In this document: piece by piece, positions 1 to 8,670 of the stretch
Numbering within the stretch: position 1 is the first letter of the stretch
Layout: the number at the start of each line of letters is the position of its first letter
Source of the DNA: Pelotomaculum_C sp050950345
Lineage (GTDB): Bacteria > Bacillota > Desulfotomaculia > Desulfotomaculales > Pelotomaculaceae
DNA: 64,000 nucleotides
Assembly (NCBI GenBank): GCA_050950345.1
Contig: JBMNHK010000001.1
Coordinates: 7,791 to 71,790 of the forward strand
Direction: 5' to 3'
Position numbers and translations under genes: made by a program
The notes under the pieces: generated by a model
Told to the model about the DNA's origin: nothing
What the model saw: only the letters and a program-made list of their open reading frames with translations
The model's database searches: none

Positions 1-1089
1 TCTTGGATTATAGGGTAAATCTGCATCCGGGTAATCCAATTGATTGTTGTTTATATTACTTATTTTTTCATGCTCCTGATTAGGTGGTAAGTAGTATCTC
101 CCCCTCTCGCCTTCTGCAACAATACCCATCATCCGTTTGCCAAGTCTGCCAGCCCTACCTTCAGAACGTATATAATCAAAAGAAACAGGTGTTCCACAGC
201 ATATACATTTTGCCCCACTCCTATTTACAGTTCCATCCTTGGCAGTACCATTTCCTGTTTTTACTATAAATTCAATTTCATTTTTATTAACAACCGGTTC
301 TATCCAGGCTTTTGTACCTCTCTTTGAAGACAACCCAAATTTACTTGTCAAGGGCATTTCTGCCCCACAAGCCGGGTTGGGGCATTTCACTGTCCTACAC
401 CAAATCCAGGCTATAACAGTTGCTTCTCCGCCACCATATTCTTTGGGCAATTTAACTTTAGGATAAAGATGACCGATACGCTTAAAAGCCTCATCTTTCA
501 TCCACTTACCGTAATATCGTACATCCTCAGCAAGGCCGGAAGCACCTTTCCACCCGTTTTTAAAATCCAAATTGTTTCTCACATCAGGATTCACGGGGGG
601 CATATTTGCAAATTTCGGTGGTATTTCTATCAACGCTTTGGTGATTAATACAGCAACCGGATTAAGGTCGCTGGCATACGAATCTAAACCCAACCGCTGT
701 GCTTCCAGCGGAATTGAACCTCCACCGCAAAACGGATCATAAAATGGAGGTCTGTTACCACCTGTAGATTTTAATATTTCTTCCTTTGCTTTGTTCAAGA
801 CTTCTTCATTGTTAGTGTTTTCCCATTTCACCAGTTCTTCGATAATACCAAACAGCCTTTGGCGTTCCTTCTCCTGTTCTTCTTCAGTAGGAAACTTATC
901 AGGATGTGCAGAGGGGTCATCGACAAGAGAAGCAAAAAGCACAGCTCTCGCAGTAGCAAGAGGTTTCCTCGACCACCAAAGATGTAATGTGGAAGGATGC
1001 CCATGCCTGATTGATTTCTCTCTTGCTGACTCCCGATTGATTGCTTCAAGTGGCAGTGCCACCTCAATTAATTTTTTCTTATACTCCAT
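1..1089 (-). CDS. DUF1156-type adenine-specific DNA methylase, N-terminal part (runs off left edge)
   Basis: Partial gene of 363 codons. It starts with ATG at 1089, stays open to base 1, and its C-terminus lies outside the window. The N-terminus reads MEYKKKLIEVALPLEAIN and is followed by HPSTLHLWWSRKPLATARA, the hallmark of DUF1156 (COG1743, DNA methylases with a Zn-ribbon). A methylase motif I, DPFCGGGSIPLEA, is at about residues 115-127. Cys pairs further on (CPNPACG, CICCG) look like zinc ribbons. The start overlaps the stop of the upstream helicase by 11 bp, so the two are probably translationally coupled. Proteins of this family occur with large helicases in defence loci such as BREX type 3 and DISARM-like cassettes. 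The catalytic (D/N)PPY-type motif is not visible here. Family assignment is firm; a defence role is inferred. Confidence 0.85.
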   Translation of the reverse strand, partial: MEYKKKLIEVALPLEAINRESAREKSIRHGHPSTLHLWWSRKPLATARAVLFASLVDDPSAHPDKFPTEEEQEKERQRLFGIIEELVKWENTNNEEVLNKAKEEILKSTGGNRPPFYDPFCGGGSIPLEAQRLGLDSYASDLNPVAVLITKALIEIPPKFANMPPVNPDVRNNLDFKNGWKGASGLAEDVRYYGKWMKDEAFKRIGHLYPKVKLPKEYGGGEATVIAWIWCRTVKCPNPACGAEMPLTSKFGLSSKRGTKAWIEPVVNKNEIEFIVKTGNGTAKDGTVNRSGAKCICCGTPVSFDYIRSEGRAGRLGKRMMGIVAEGERGRYYLPPNQEHEKISNINNNQLDYPDADLPYNPR

Positions 1090-4000
1090 CTAAAATCATC
1101 TCCCTAGTCTCGACTTCAGAACTCACAGCCATTAGTTCTTCAATACTATAGTTAACGCTTGTAGCTGCAAAATCCGGCTGATATCTAAATGGTTTTTTCA
1201 TATAGCACACTTTTGCTTTATTGTTATCAATCTCAACAATCGCTAAAATAAAATCTTCCGGCTTATTGAGGGCTGTCAGAATCTCATTTTTCGTTACCGT
1301 TACAGTAGTAGCACCTTTAGTTCTGCCCTTCACCTCTATAAATCGTAGTTTCCCAATACCTGTTTTTGATTCAATATCATAACCGAATTTATCCGCGCTT
1401 ACGTCAACAGGCTCATAACCCTTTTCTCTTTCTACCATTATCACTGCTTTCATTGCAGCTTTTTCAACCTCTTTGGTATCTTGACCAAATAATCCTGGAG
1501 AACAAGTAGCTTCCATAGTTTTTAACATATAAGCCGGTATGACTAAAGCCCCTCCTATAATCACCGGTGGCAGAGGTGAAAGCTGTTTTTCCTGTTCCAG
1601 CTCCTCCATGCGTTTTTGCAATCTCCCGGCCAATTCTTCCGCACGTCTTGCAGCCTGCTCGGAGTTAAGCCTCGCATTTGGCTTGCCCGCACGTTCCTGG
1701 TCTTTTAGTTCTTGGCTTCGCCTGTCCCAATAGTTAATTTCTTTCGTTAGCCTGTCCTTTACAGCTGCCATAGTCTTTTCAACTAGTTCAACCTTTCTCT
1801 TCTTAACTTCTTCAAAATGCCTGGGGACAAGTTCAGTTATTGCATATTCGATAGCCATATTCTCAATGTTGTTTTTCAACCAACTAGCCTGTTCAAGTAT
1901 GTCGCCGGCTTTTTCTTTTTCTTCCTCTTTAAGACTTCTATAGTCGAGATATGGAGCATAGCCGGCATTTCTTTTATTGCCATTGCAGTCTATCTCTACA
2001 AAATGAACCTGCTTTGACACTATCCTTCTCTTACCGTTTACATCTGTACAGGCATCCTGTATGGAGTTTTCAATATAAAACAACACTCTCAACTCATTAC
2101 TGCTACCTGTCTCATCTACAAGTATAGACCCCCGCTTCAACACATCCGCATTTCTTTCTCTTATTAAATCTATTACTGACTCAAGCAATGGATGGCCGGG
2201 ACAAATAAAAGACGCAAGAGGTTTACCCTCTACATTGATAAGCTCTTTTTCAAAACATACTCTCTCATACCTAGATAACACCGGCTCTCCTAGTCCTATA
2301 ACTTTATCACGGTTTCGAATCACAGCAGGCACATGAGTAATTTCATATCTTCTGGGTTCTCTTTCCCTGATAGTGCCACCCAGATACCTAAATGCACTAA
2401 TAAAGAACGATTCGATAAAATGTGGCTGCAGTCTTCTTGCTTCAATCCTCTCCATTTCTTCCCGGATTTCCATGACTTTTCTTGCGTCCAGACTGTTTTT
2501 CGCAAGAGCTCTTTCTTCAAAAAGCTTTTTCAATTGCTCCCTGTCAAGAGAATTGTCCAACACTTTATGAAGACGTGCTTTTACTTCCGGTCTGTCCCCA
2601 TAGCGGATAGCTTCAATAAGAAGCTCTCTTAGCGGCTTGTTATCAAATGTTATCTTGCCAAGAATATCAAAGACCCGTCCGCCTAGGGCTCTTCGTTCCT
2701 CTTCCAACTTTTTTAGAAGGCGCTGGAATACTTCTCCTTCACGGGTCTCATCCGCAACCAAATTCCAACAATGGCAGACTTCTGTCTGCCCAATTCTATG
2801 AATTCGCCCAAATCTTTGTTCCAGTCTGTTAGGATTCCAAGGAAGATCATAATTAATCATCAGATGTGCACGCTGAAGATTTATACCCTCTCCGGCGGCA
2901 TCGGTAGCCACCATGATGCGTACTTCTTTGTCCTGCGTAAATTTTTCCTGAGCTTTCCTCCGTTCTTCCCTCAACATCCCGCCCTGTATGGTCACTACCG
3001 CTTCCTGTTTGCCTAACAGTGCCCGGATTTTATCCGCAAGATAGTTAAGTGTATCCTTATGCTCGGTGAATATGATAAGCTTTTCCCGGTTTTTTTCTGA
3101 GTCAAACATTCTCTGGTCATCCTGTAAGAGTTTAGACAGTTCATCCCATTTCCTGTCCCTGCCACTATTTCTTACTTTATAAGCCATCGCCTCAAGTGCC
3201 CTTAATTTCTCAATTTCTACCTCAAGTTCCGCAATGGTACGCGCAGCTGTAGCCTGATCGACAACTACTTCTTCTATATCTTCAACTTCATTGCCAGGTG
3301 CGTCTTCAAGTTCCTCAATATCTTCACTTGACAGCACAGGACAATCAAAAATCCGATTTGCGGCATCCATTCCCCTTTTTTTAAGTTTTTCCTCGTTAAG
3401 TCTTTTTTCCAATCTCTCACGCCTTCTTCTAAGAGATTGGTAAATAGCTTCAGGAGAAGATGCCAGTCTCCTTTGAAGGATGGTTAATGCGAATCCGACA
3501 GTACCTTTTCTGCCGTCGTTTTCGAGATTATCCGCCCTATTAAACTCTTCACGCACATATTCCGTAACTTCTTTATAAAGCAATGCTTCCTCATCTGAGA
3601 GCTTGTAATTAACTGTATATGCAATCCTTTCTGGGAACAGAGGTGTACCATCAAATTTTAACAGTTCTTCCTTAACCATCCTACGCATAATGTCCGACAC
3701 ATCTGTTGAATGATAGCCCTCCCGGAACTTTCCTTCAAACCTGTCACCATCTATAAGGGCCATAAAAAGATGGAATTCTTCTTCTTTACCGTTATGCGGC
3801 GTCGCTGTAAGCAAGAGGAAATGTCTTGTGATGCTTGACAAAAGCTGTCCAAGCCTATACCTCTTGGTGTACTTCACTTCTCCGCCAAAAAACGAAGCAG
3901 ACATTTTATGGGCCTCATCGCATACAATCAAATCCCAATCAGTCATTCTAAGCTTCGCCTGGATATCCTCATTTCGTGCAAGTTTATCAAGCCTTGCTAT

Positions 4001-4606
4001 ACATAAGGGTATTTCCATAAAAACATTTCCCGTTCTTGCAGATTCAATCCTGTCATTTGTTATAATTTCAAAAGGCAGCCCGAAACGCCTGTCCAACTCA
4101 TCCTGCCATTGTTCGGAAAGGTTGCCGGGAGTCACAATTAAACACCGTTTAAGGTCGCCTCTTATAAGCAGTTCTTTTATTAATAAACCTGTCATGATTG
4201 TTTTACCGGCGCCAGGATCATCAGCTAACAGGTAACGCAGGGGCTGCCTCGTCAGCATTTCACCATATACAGCTGTAATCTGGTGCGGCAAGGGCTCTAC
4301 CATTGAAGTATGTACAGCCAAATATGGATCAAATAAATGAGCCAACTTAATCCTATATGCTTCAGAAGCCAGTCTAAGCATCTCCCCATCAGCCGTAAAG
4401 CTCCAAGGCAGACCGGCTTGAACAATCTCAAGCATGGGTTCTTTATCTCTATATATCAATTCGCTGTTCACATTGCCTGAATCATCTTTATATGTCAGTT
4501 CAATTGCAACGTTTCCTATCCATTTTGCATCAATAACAGTAACATTACCATTAGGCAAAATACCTTTTACAACTGTACCAGCCTTTAAATCCTCAAGCCG
4601 CGCCAT
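1079..4606 (-). CDS. SNF2-family DEAD/DEAH helicase with C-terminal DUF3883 domain
   Basis: A protein of 1175 aa. Its Walker A is DDPGAGKT (about residues 129-136) and its Walker B/DEAH is at about 230-233. A helicase C-terminal domain at about 500-640 carries ATDAAGEGINLQ and QRFGRIHRIGQ, the SNF2/RapA-like superfamily 2 signature. Charged coiled-coil stretches follow. The last ~110 residues (KFGYDIES, RFIEVKGR) match DUF3883, a restriction-endonuclease-like fold common in defence proteins. The start ATG is preceded by AGGGGTG. The DUF1156 methylase gene overlaps its 3' end, making a modification-plus-translocase pair resembling DrmD/drmMI of class 1 DISARM or the brxHII/pglXI pair of BREX type 3. 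The full system cannot be named because its other genes lie off the left edge. An IS110 element now sits directly upstream. Confidence 0.9.
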   Translation of the reverse strand: MARLEDLKAGTVVKGILPNGNVTVIDAKWIGNVAIELTYKDDSGNVNSELIYRDKEPMLEIVQAGLPWSFTADGEMLRLASEAYRIKLAHLFDPYLAVHTSMVEPLPHQITAVYGEMLTRQPLRYLLADDPGAGKTIMTGLLIKELLIRGDLKRCLIVTPGNLSEQWQDELDRRFGLPFEIITNDRIESARTGNVFMEIPLCIARLDKLARNEDIQAKLRMTDWDLIVCDEAHKMSASFFGGEVKYTKRYRLGQLLSSITRHFLLLTATPHNGKEEEFHLFMALIDGDRFEGKFREGYHSTDVSDIMRRMVKEELLKFDGTPLFPERIAYTVNYKLSDEEALLYKEVTEYVREEFNRADNLENDGRKGTVGFALTILQRRLASSPEAIYQSLRRRRERLEKRLNEEKLKKRGMDAANRIFDCPVLSSEDIEELEDAPGNEVEDIEEVVVDQATAARTIAELEVEIEKLRALEAMAYKVRNSGRDRKWDELSKLLQDDQRMFDSEKNREKLIIFTEHKDTLNYLADKIRALLGKQEAVVTIQGGMLREERRKAQEKFTQDKEVRIMVATDAAGEGINLQRAHLMINYDLPWNPNRLEQRFGRIHRIGQTEVCHCWNLVADETREGEVFQRLLKKLEEERRALGGRVFDILGKITFDNKPLRELLIEAIRYGDRPEVKARLHKVLDNSLDREQLKKLFEERALAKNSLDARKVMEIREEMERIEARRLQPHFIESFFISAFRYLGGTIREREPRRYEITHVPAVIRNRDKVIGLGEPVLSRYERVCFEKELINVEGKPLASFICPGHPLLESVIDLIRERNADVLKRGSILVDETGSSNELRVLFYIENSIQDACTDVNGKRRIVSKQVHFVEIDCNGNKRNAGYAPYLDYRSLKEEEKEKAGDILEQASWLKNNIENMAIEYAITELVPRHFEEVKKRKVELVEKTMAAVKDRLTKEINYWDRRSQELKDQERAGKPNARLNSEQAARRAEELAGRLQKRMEELEQEKQLSPLPPVIIGGALVIPAYMLKTMEATCSPGLFGQDTKEVEKAAMKAVIMVEREKGYEPVDVSADKFGYDIESKTGIGKLRFIEVKGRTKGATTVTVTKNEILTALNKPEDFILAIVEIDNNKAKVCYMKKPFRYQPDFAATSVNYSIEELMAVSSEVETREMILDGV

Positions 4607-4805
4607 GTTTTCACCCCTTGTACAATTAATATTGTTATTAAATCAGTGACAAAAGCCACTGTTCGACCCATTAAAAATCATAGTTAACATAACATATCAA
4701 ACTTTATGCTTTTCCAAACATCAAGCACATCATCCGGCTTCACATCTTAGCCATTATGCCAGCAACTGTTGGCCTGAACCTTGACAATCATGTATAATAT
4801 CATCC

Positions 4806-5021
4806 GGACTTGGAAGGTGTGTGTTTCACCTCCTGGGACGGACCTTAGCGGGCCGATTACCCGTAAGAAAGAGTATTTATCCATTCCGGTAAGTCTACAT
4901 GATTTGGCTGGTTGAGGCCAGCTTTTTAGCTGGTTCCTCGTGTCACATGCAAGGTTGTTTGCTTACAGGGGAAGGAATGGAGGCTTTTAAGTCCATTAAT
5001 CTTGTAAAGGAGGCATTTCTT
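4806..5021 (+). ncRNA. candidate IS110 bridge RNA in the 5' non-coding end
   Basis: This ~215-nt untranslated stretch lies between the putative left end and the recombinase start codon and is rich in complementary segments. GGCTGG (4907-4912) and GCCAGC (4917-4922) form a hairpin, a second TTTAGCTGG follows, and GCGGGCC and CCCGTAAG segments sit near 4850-4870. Its size and place match the bridge RNA of IS110-subgroup elements (IS621 type), which pairs donor and target DNA. No fold was computed and the guide loops were not assigned, so this is an inference from position and family. Confidence 0.5.
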
Positions 5022-5022
5022 T

Positions 5023-6312
5023 ATGAATCTCAGACCTATTGCAGGAATCGATGTAGGTAAATTCTTCAGTGAGATGGCAATTCTTTCTCCATCCAATGAA
5101 GTAATTGCCCGCATGAAGATCCGCCATGATTCCAGTTCTGACGTTGAAAGAGCCGTTGAATTACTGAAAAAAACGGAAAAGGACTTTGATTCTAGGCCTT
5201 TCGTCGTCATGGAATCCACCGGGCACTATCACAAAATCCTTTTCCATTCACTTTGTAAAGCTGGATTGGAGGTCTCCATCATAAACCCCATCCAGACTGA
5301 TTCTATCAAAAATATTGGAATCAGAAAAGTGAAAAATGATAAAGCTGATGCCCGGAAAATTGCCCTGCTATACAGATTTCAGGAGCTTAAAACTACTAAT
5401 ATCCCCGATGAGGATATTGAATGCCTGCGAAGTCTTTGCCGACAGTACTACAAGCTCTCTGACGAACTTACTGCCTACAAAAACAGGCTTACGGGTATTG
5501 TTGACCAACTCATGTTAAACTTCAAGGATGTATTCCCCAACATCTTTTCAAAGGCTGCTCTTGCAGTATTGGAGAAATATCCTACGCCTGCGCATATTCT
5601 TAAAGCGAACAGGAACAAGTTGATTGCACTGATCCAGAAGAATTCTCGCAGAAGCCTTAAGTGGTCAACTGCAAAGTATAATCTTTTGGTCTCCAAAGCC
5701 AGAGAGTTTGCGCCTTTGACTGTTCATAATTCCTCGAACATTGCTATGCTGGGTGTCTACATATCCATGATCAGAACTCTGGAAGATAACTTGGCGAAGG
5801 TCCTAAAAACCATTCATCTATTGATCGCTGAAGATATGGCAAAGGACATGCCCATGCTAGCATTAACTCTTGAACTTTTGCAGAGCCTGCCAGGTATTGG
5901 CCTTCTTACTGCTGCCACCATTCTAGCAGAAATCGGCGATTTTTCCGCTTTCTCTAAGCCGGGAAAACTGGTTGCTTACTTTGGCATTGACCCCTCTGTG
6001 ATGCAATCCGGAGAATTTACCGGCACACGGAATAAAATGTCCAAGAGAGGTTCCAGGCTACTTCGCAGGGTTCTTTTTACAACTGCTCTTGCCAATATCC
6101 GAACTAAGCGGAATAAAGAGGCTTGCAACCCTGTATTACTTGAATTCTACAAGCAAAAGTGCCAGAGCAAACCTAAGAAGGTAGCTTTGGGAGCAGTTAT
6201 GCGTAAGATCATCATTTACATCTTTGCTGTTCTAAGGGACAGAAAACCGTACCAGTTACGCAGTCCTCAGGAACATGCTCAGATGTTAGCAGCAAAGCAT
6301 ATAGCAGCTTAG
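5023..6312 (+). CDS. IS110-family DEDD transposase/recombinase
   Basis: A protein of 429 aa, normal for the family. The N-terminal RuvC-like DEDD domain shows GIDVGK (Asp, ~residue 10), VMESTGHYH (Glu, ~65) and KNDKADARKIA (two Asp, ~105-108). The C-terminal Transposase_20 domain shows LPGIGLLTAATILAEIGD and a KMSKRGSRLLRR segment, whose Ser is the expected nucleophile. A good ribosome-binding site (AAAGGAGG) lies about 8 nt before the ATG. No frameshift or stop is seen, so the gene is probably functional. It catalyses RNA-guided, seamless insertion and excision of the element together with the upstream RNA. Confidence 0.93.
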   Translation: MNLRPIAGIDVGKFFSEMAILSPSNEVIARMKIRHDSSSDVERAVELLKKTEKDFDSRPFVVMESTGHYHKILFHSLCKAGLEVSIINPIQTDSIKNIGIRKVKNDKADARKIALLYRFQELKTTNIPDEDIECLRSLCRQYYKLSDELTAYKNRLTGIVDQLMLNFKDVFPNIFSKAALAVLEKYPTPAHILKANRNKLIALIQKNSRRSLKWSTAKYNLLVSKAREFAPLTVHNSSNIAMLGVYISMIRTLEDNLAKVLKTIHLLIAEDMAKDMPMLALTLELLQSLPGIGLLTAATILAEIGDFSAFSKPGKLVAYFGIDPSVMQSGEFTGTRNKMSKRGSRLLRRVLFTTALANIRTKRNKEACNPVLLEFYKQKCQSKPKKVALGAVMRKIIIYIFAVLRDRKPYQLRSPQEHAQMLAAKHIAA

Positions 6313-6502
6313 CAGTACTTGCACTTGATGTTTAGTTTTCAAGGATCAGTATTTCATTTTAGACCAGCTATTTTATGTCTACTTCGTAAAGGTGGTCTTG
6401 TTGTTATGCATTTTTTCTATGTCAGGAGTTTTCAAAAATTCATAAAGCTTTTTCTTAAAAACTCTTGACTTTAATTAGCTGGTCTTTGTTACTTTGTAAG
6501 AA

Positions 6503-6682
6503 TCATTTTCTTCTATCCGTTTTTGACCTTGCATCATTGGGTTTCTTGGCATCCTTTGGAATTGCCCACATATTTCCAAGACGCATTGCTCCTTGAATCC
6601 GTCCCTGCGCACATAAAACCTGCACTCGGCGGACGGTAATATTCCATTTTTGGGCAGCTTCTTTTGCGGTCATATACTCCAT
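6503..6682 (-). CDS. small helix-turn-helix DNA-binding protein
   Basis: A 59-aa protein beginning MEYMTAKEAAQKWNIT, with ATG at 6682 and an AGAGGTG ribosome site 6 nt upstream. The region VRRVQVLCAQGRIQGAMRLG followed by WAIPKDA is the compact excisionase/MerR-like winged HTH found in many Bacillota single-domain regulators. It is transcribed toward the helicase and methylase genes, from which only the IS110 element separates it. Its promoter carries an inverted repeat in the spacer. It is likely the autoregulator of the defence operon; this role is inferred. Confidence 0.75.
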   Translation of the reverse strand: MEYMTAKEAAQKWNITVRRVQVLCAQGRIQGAMRLGNMWAIPKDAKKPNDARSKTDRRK

Positions 6683-6719
6683 TATTTCACACCTCTAAAG
6701 TGTATAATTACCCAAAAAT

Positions 6720-6748
6720 ATTATATTCGTAAATGCGAATAATTTCAA
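6720..6748 (-). promoter_or_regulatory. sigma-A promoter of the HTH gene with operator-like inverted repeat
   Basis: The minus strand reads TTGAAA (6743-6748), a 17-bp spacer, then a perfect TATAAT (6720-6725). Within it lies ATTCG-N6-CGAAT (6725-6740), covering the spacer and abutting the -10. This is a position where a bound repressor would block polymerase, fitting autoregulation by the HTH protein. Confidence 0.7.
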
Positions 6749-6968
6749 GGAGAGTTACTATTCTCCATCATAATCTTTACATCCATCCTGTCTCCTCAAC
6801 CCCTATCAAAAATGCCCGTTATCTAATCTGTCAACTCAACCCTACCAATTTTTGAGTTCTAATTTTACCCCAAAATACCTCGTCGATATGTTACCATGTA
6901 CGTATTCTAGCCCTTTAGCTCGAGTAGACAACTTGGATGTAATTTTTGAAACCCGCTTAAATAAACAC

Positions 6969-8351
6969 TTACAGCTTTGTAATCAATACCACGCACTCAA
7001 CGTGTGCTGTCCATGGGAACATATCCACCGGTTGAACTTCTTTCACTTGATAGCCCTTCTCTGCCAGGTACCCCAGATCCCTCGCTAGAGTGCCTGGAGC
7101 ACAGGACACGTAGACCAGACGCGGCACCTCCATGGCGAGCACTGCATCCAGTACAACCCTGTCACAACCCTGGCGGGGTGGGTCCAGTACAATCACATCA
7201 GGTTGCAAACCCTGGTCTTTTAATAAGGGTAAAACCTTCTCCGCCTTACCGGTAAAAAACTCAGCGTTCCCTATTTTATTTAGCTCAGCGTTGAAGCGGG
7301 CGTCTTCAACAGCTGCCGGGACGATTTCTACGCCATAAACCTGCCGGGCTTGGCGGGACATATATAAAGCGATGGTGCCGATGCCGGAGTAGGCATCCAG
7401 CACCGTTTCCTTGCCGGTAAGAGCTGCATACTCCGTAGCTTTTGCATATAGGACCTGTGTCTGCAGCGGGTTAACCTGATAGAAAGAAGCCGCTGAAATC
7501 CGGAAGGTTAAATCCTGCAGTTGGTCAAAAATAGCGTCTCTGCCGGCCAAAAGCGTAAATTCCTTGCCTAAAATTTCCCCGGACATATCCCTCTTGATAT
7601 TGCGCAGCAGTGAGGTTAATTCAGGATGAAGCCGTTTTAATTCCCTGGCAAAATCCCTCTCAGGGGGCCAGTCACCGCCGCTTGTAACCAAAACAGCCAT
7701 GGTTTCTCCGGTAAAGAAAGCTTTGCGCAGCATCAGGTGGCGAAAAAACCTTTCTCCCGGGACATCCTTACCGTATTTATTGAGCAGATTAATGATGGTC
7801 AAGGCTAATCTGTTTAAATCCTTGTCCACCAGGAGGCAGCCCTGTTCACCGCTGTTCCGGTCGTCATTGAATATGTCGGTTAGGACATGAGTTCCTTCTT
7901 CGTAATAACCCAGCGAGTAGCCGCCGTTGTGTCTTTCGATCTGAAAATGGACCTTATTGCGGTAGTGCCAGGGGTTCTCCATGCCAAGGATATCCTTTAC
8001 CGTAACTCCACCGAGACGGCCGATACGGCGCAAGGAGTCCCTGACCAGGGTGGTTTTCAGCCGCAGTTGCTCTTCATAGTCTGCATGCTGCAGGCGGCAG
8101 CCGCCGCAAACATTATAATGTCCGCATCTGGGTTCCAGCCGGCTGGCGGCCGGCTGGATAATTCCCAGTATTTTTGCTTCCGCATAATTTTTCTTCCGGG
8201 TAGTAATAACGGCTATAACCTTATCCCCCGGCAATGTTTCAGGGATAAATACGGCCAAACCCTGGTATCTGCCCACACCGTAGCCGGAGTGGTTAACACC
8301 TGAAACTTCAAGCAGGACTTTATCTCCCTTGACAACTTCCTTAGTAACCAA
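6969..8351 (-). CDS. rlmD: 23S rRNA (uracil-C5)-methyltransferase, RlmD/RumA family
   Basis: A 460-aa SAM-dependent methyltransferase that makes 5-methyluridine in RNA. An N-terminal TRAM domain covers about residues 4-62. Cys76, Cys82 and Cys85 (CGHYNVCGGC), plus a later Cys in EQGC, form the [4Fe-4S] site. The C-terminal domain has YSGIGTIAL (SAM loop), DPPRQGC and VSCAPGTLARDL, which holds the catalytic Cys. The start is TTG at 8351. Bacillota members can methylate both U747 and U1939 (RlmCD), so the exact target is open. A second copy of its first 13 codons and leader lies at 13130-13210. Confidence 0.92.
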   Translation of the reverse strand: MVTKEVVKGDKVLLEVSGVNHSGYGVGRYQGLAVFIPETLPGDKVIAVITTRKKNYAEAKILGIIQPAASRLEPRCGHYNVCGGCRLQHADYEEQLRLKTTLVRDSLRRIGRLGGVTVKDILGMENPWHYRNKVHFQIERHNGGYSLGYYEEGTHVLTDIFNDDRNSGEQGCLLVDKDLNRLALTIINLLNKYGKDVPGERFFRHLMLRKAFFTGETMAVLVTSGGDWPPERDFARELKRLHPELTSLLRNIKRDMSGEILGKEFTLLAGRDAIFDQLQDLTFRISAASFYQVNPLQTQVLYAKATEYAALTGKETVLDAYSGIGTIALYMSRQARQVYGVEIVPAAVEDARFNAELNKIGNAEFFTGKAEKVLPLLKDQGLQPDVIVLDPPRQGCDRVVLDAVLAMEVPRLVYVSCAPGTLARDLGYLAEKGYQVKEVQPVDMFPWTAHVECVVLITKL

Positions 8352-8391
8352 TTTGTTCTCCTCGCTTGTCTATTTCCTTATAATTATCAAA
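8311..8391. repeat. direct repeat copy A (rlmD start plus leader)
   Basis: These 81 bp cover the first codons and leader of rlmD. They match 13130-13210 in the same orientation. The first 31 bp are identical and the rest is about three-quarters identical with small gaps. The two copies bracket the SDR–inositol–PHP block. Confidence 0.85.
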
Positions 8392-8452
8392 AAATGCTGG
8401 TTGTTCTTCGTTAGCATATTGCATACATTTTCTCCAAATCCTTCAGGGGGCT

Positions 8453-8480
8453 ATTATACAAGCTCTCTAGCAGGTATCAA
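8453..8480 (-). promoter_or_regulatory. likely rlmD promoter
   Basis: The minus strand has TTGATA (8475-8480), a 16-bp spacer and a perfect TATAAT (8453-8458), about 100 nt upstream of the rlmD start. The implied leader has no recognised riboswitch. Confidence 0.6.
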
Positions 8481-8582
8481 GTAAAGAATTGTCATTATCA
8501 TAATACATATTTTGCGAGATAAACAGCGAATTTTATTTTGCTGATACTTCTTCCTTAAAGGTAAACTAAACGAGCATCCTAT

Positions 8583-8629
8583 ACCAAAAACAAACGAGGC
8601 ACTCTACTTAAGTCAAAGCAGGGTGCCCT
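8583..8629 (-). terminator. terminator after the SDR gene
   Basis: GGCACTCT and AGGGTGCC form a stem (8599-8627) followed on the minus strand by CGTTTGTTTTT. It also has a T-rich tract on the plus side and may work both ways. Confidence 0.65.
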
Positions 8630-8670
8630 GTTTTAATTCTTTTTAGATTTATGCTTAATTCTCACACAAA

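Larger units (their letters stand above)
4782..6480 (+). mobile_element. IS110-family insertion sequence (boundaries approximate)
   Basis: The element has one transposase gene with a long 5' non-coding part (~220 bp) and a shorter 3' part (~165 bp), as in the IS110 subgroup. IS110 elements lack terminal inverted repeats, so the ends cannot be read directly. The left limit was set just before a TATAAT at 4793 and the right limit after TTGACT at 6465, which could form a promoter when the ends are joined in the circular intermediate. It lies between a small HTH gene and the SNF2 helicase gene and probably separates what was one operon. Confidence 0.6.

Noticed and set aside
4781..4798. TTGACA followed by TATAAT near the IS110 left end
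   Set aside because: Only 6 bp separate them, far from the 16-18 bp needed for a promoter.
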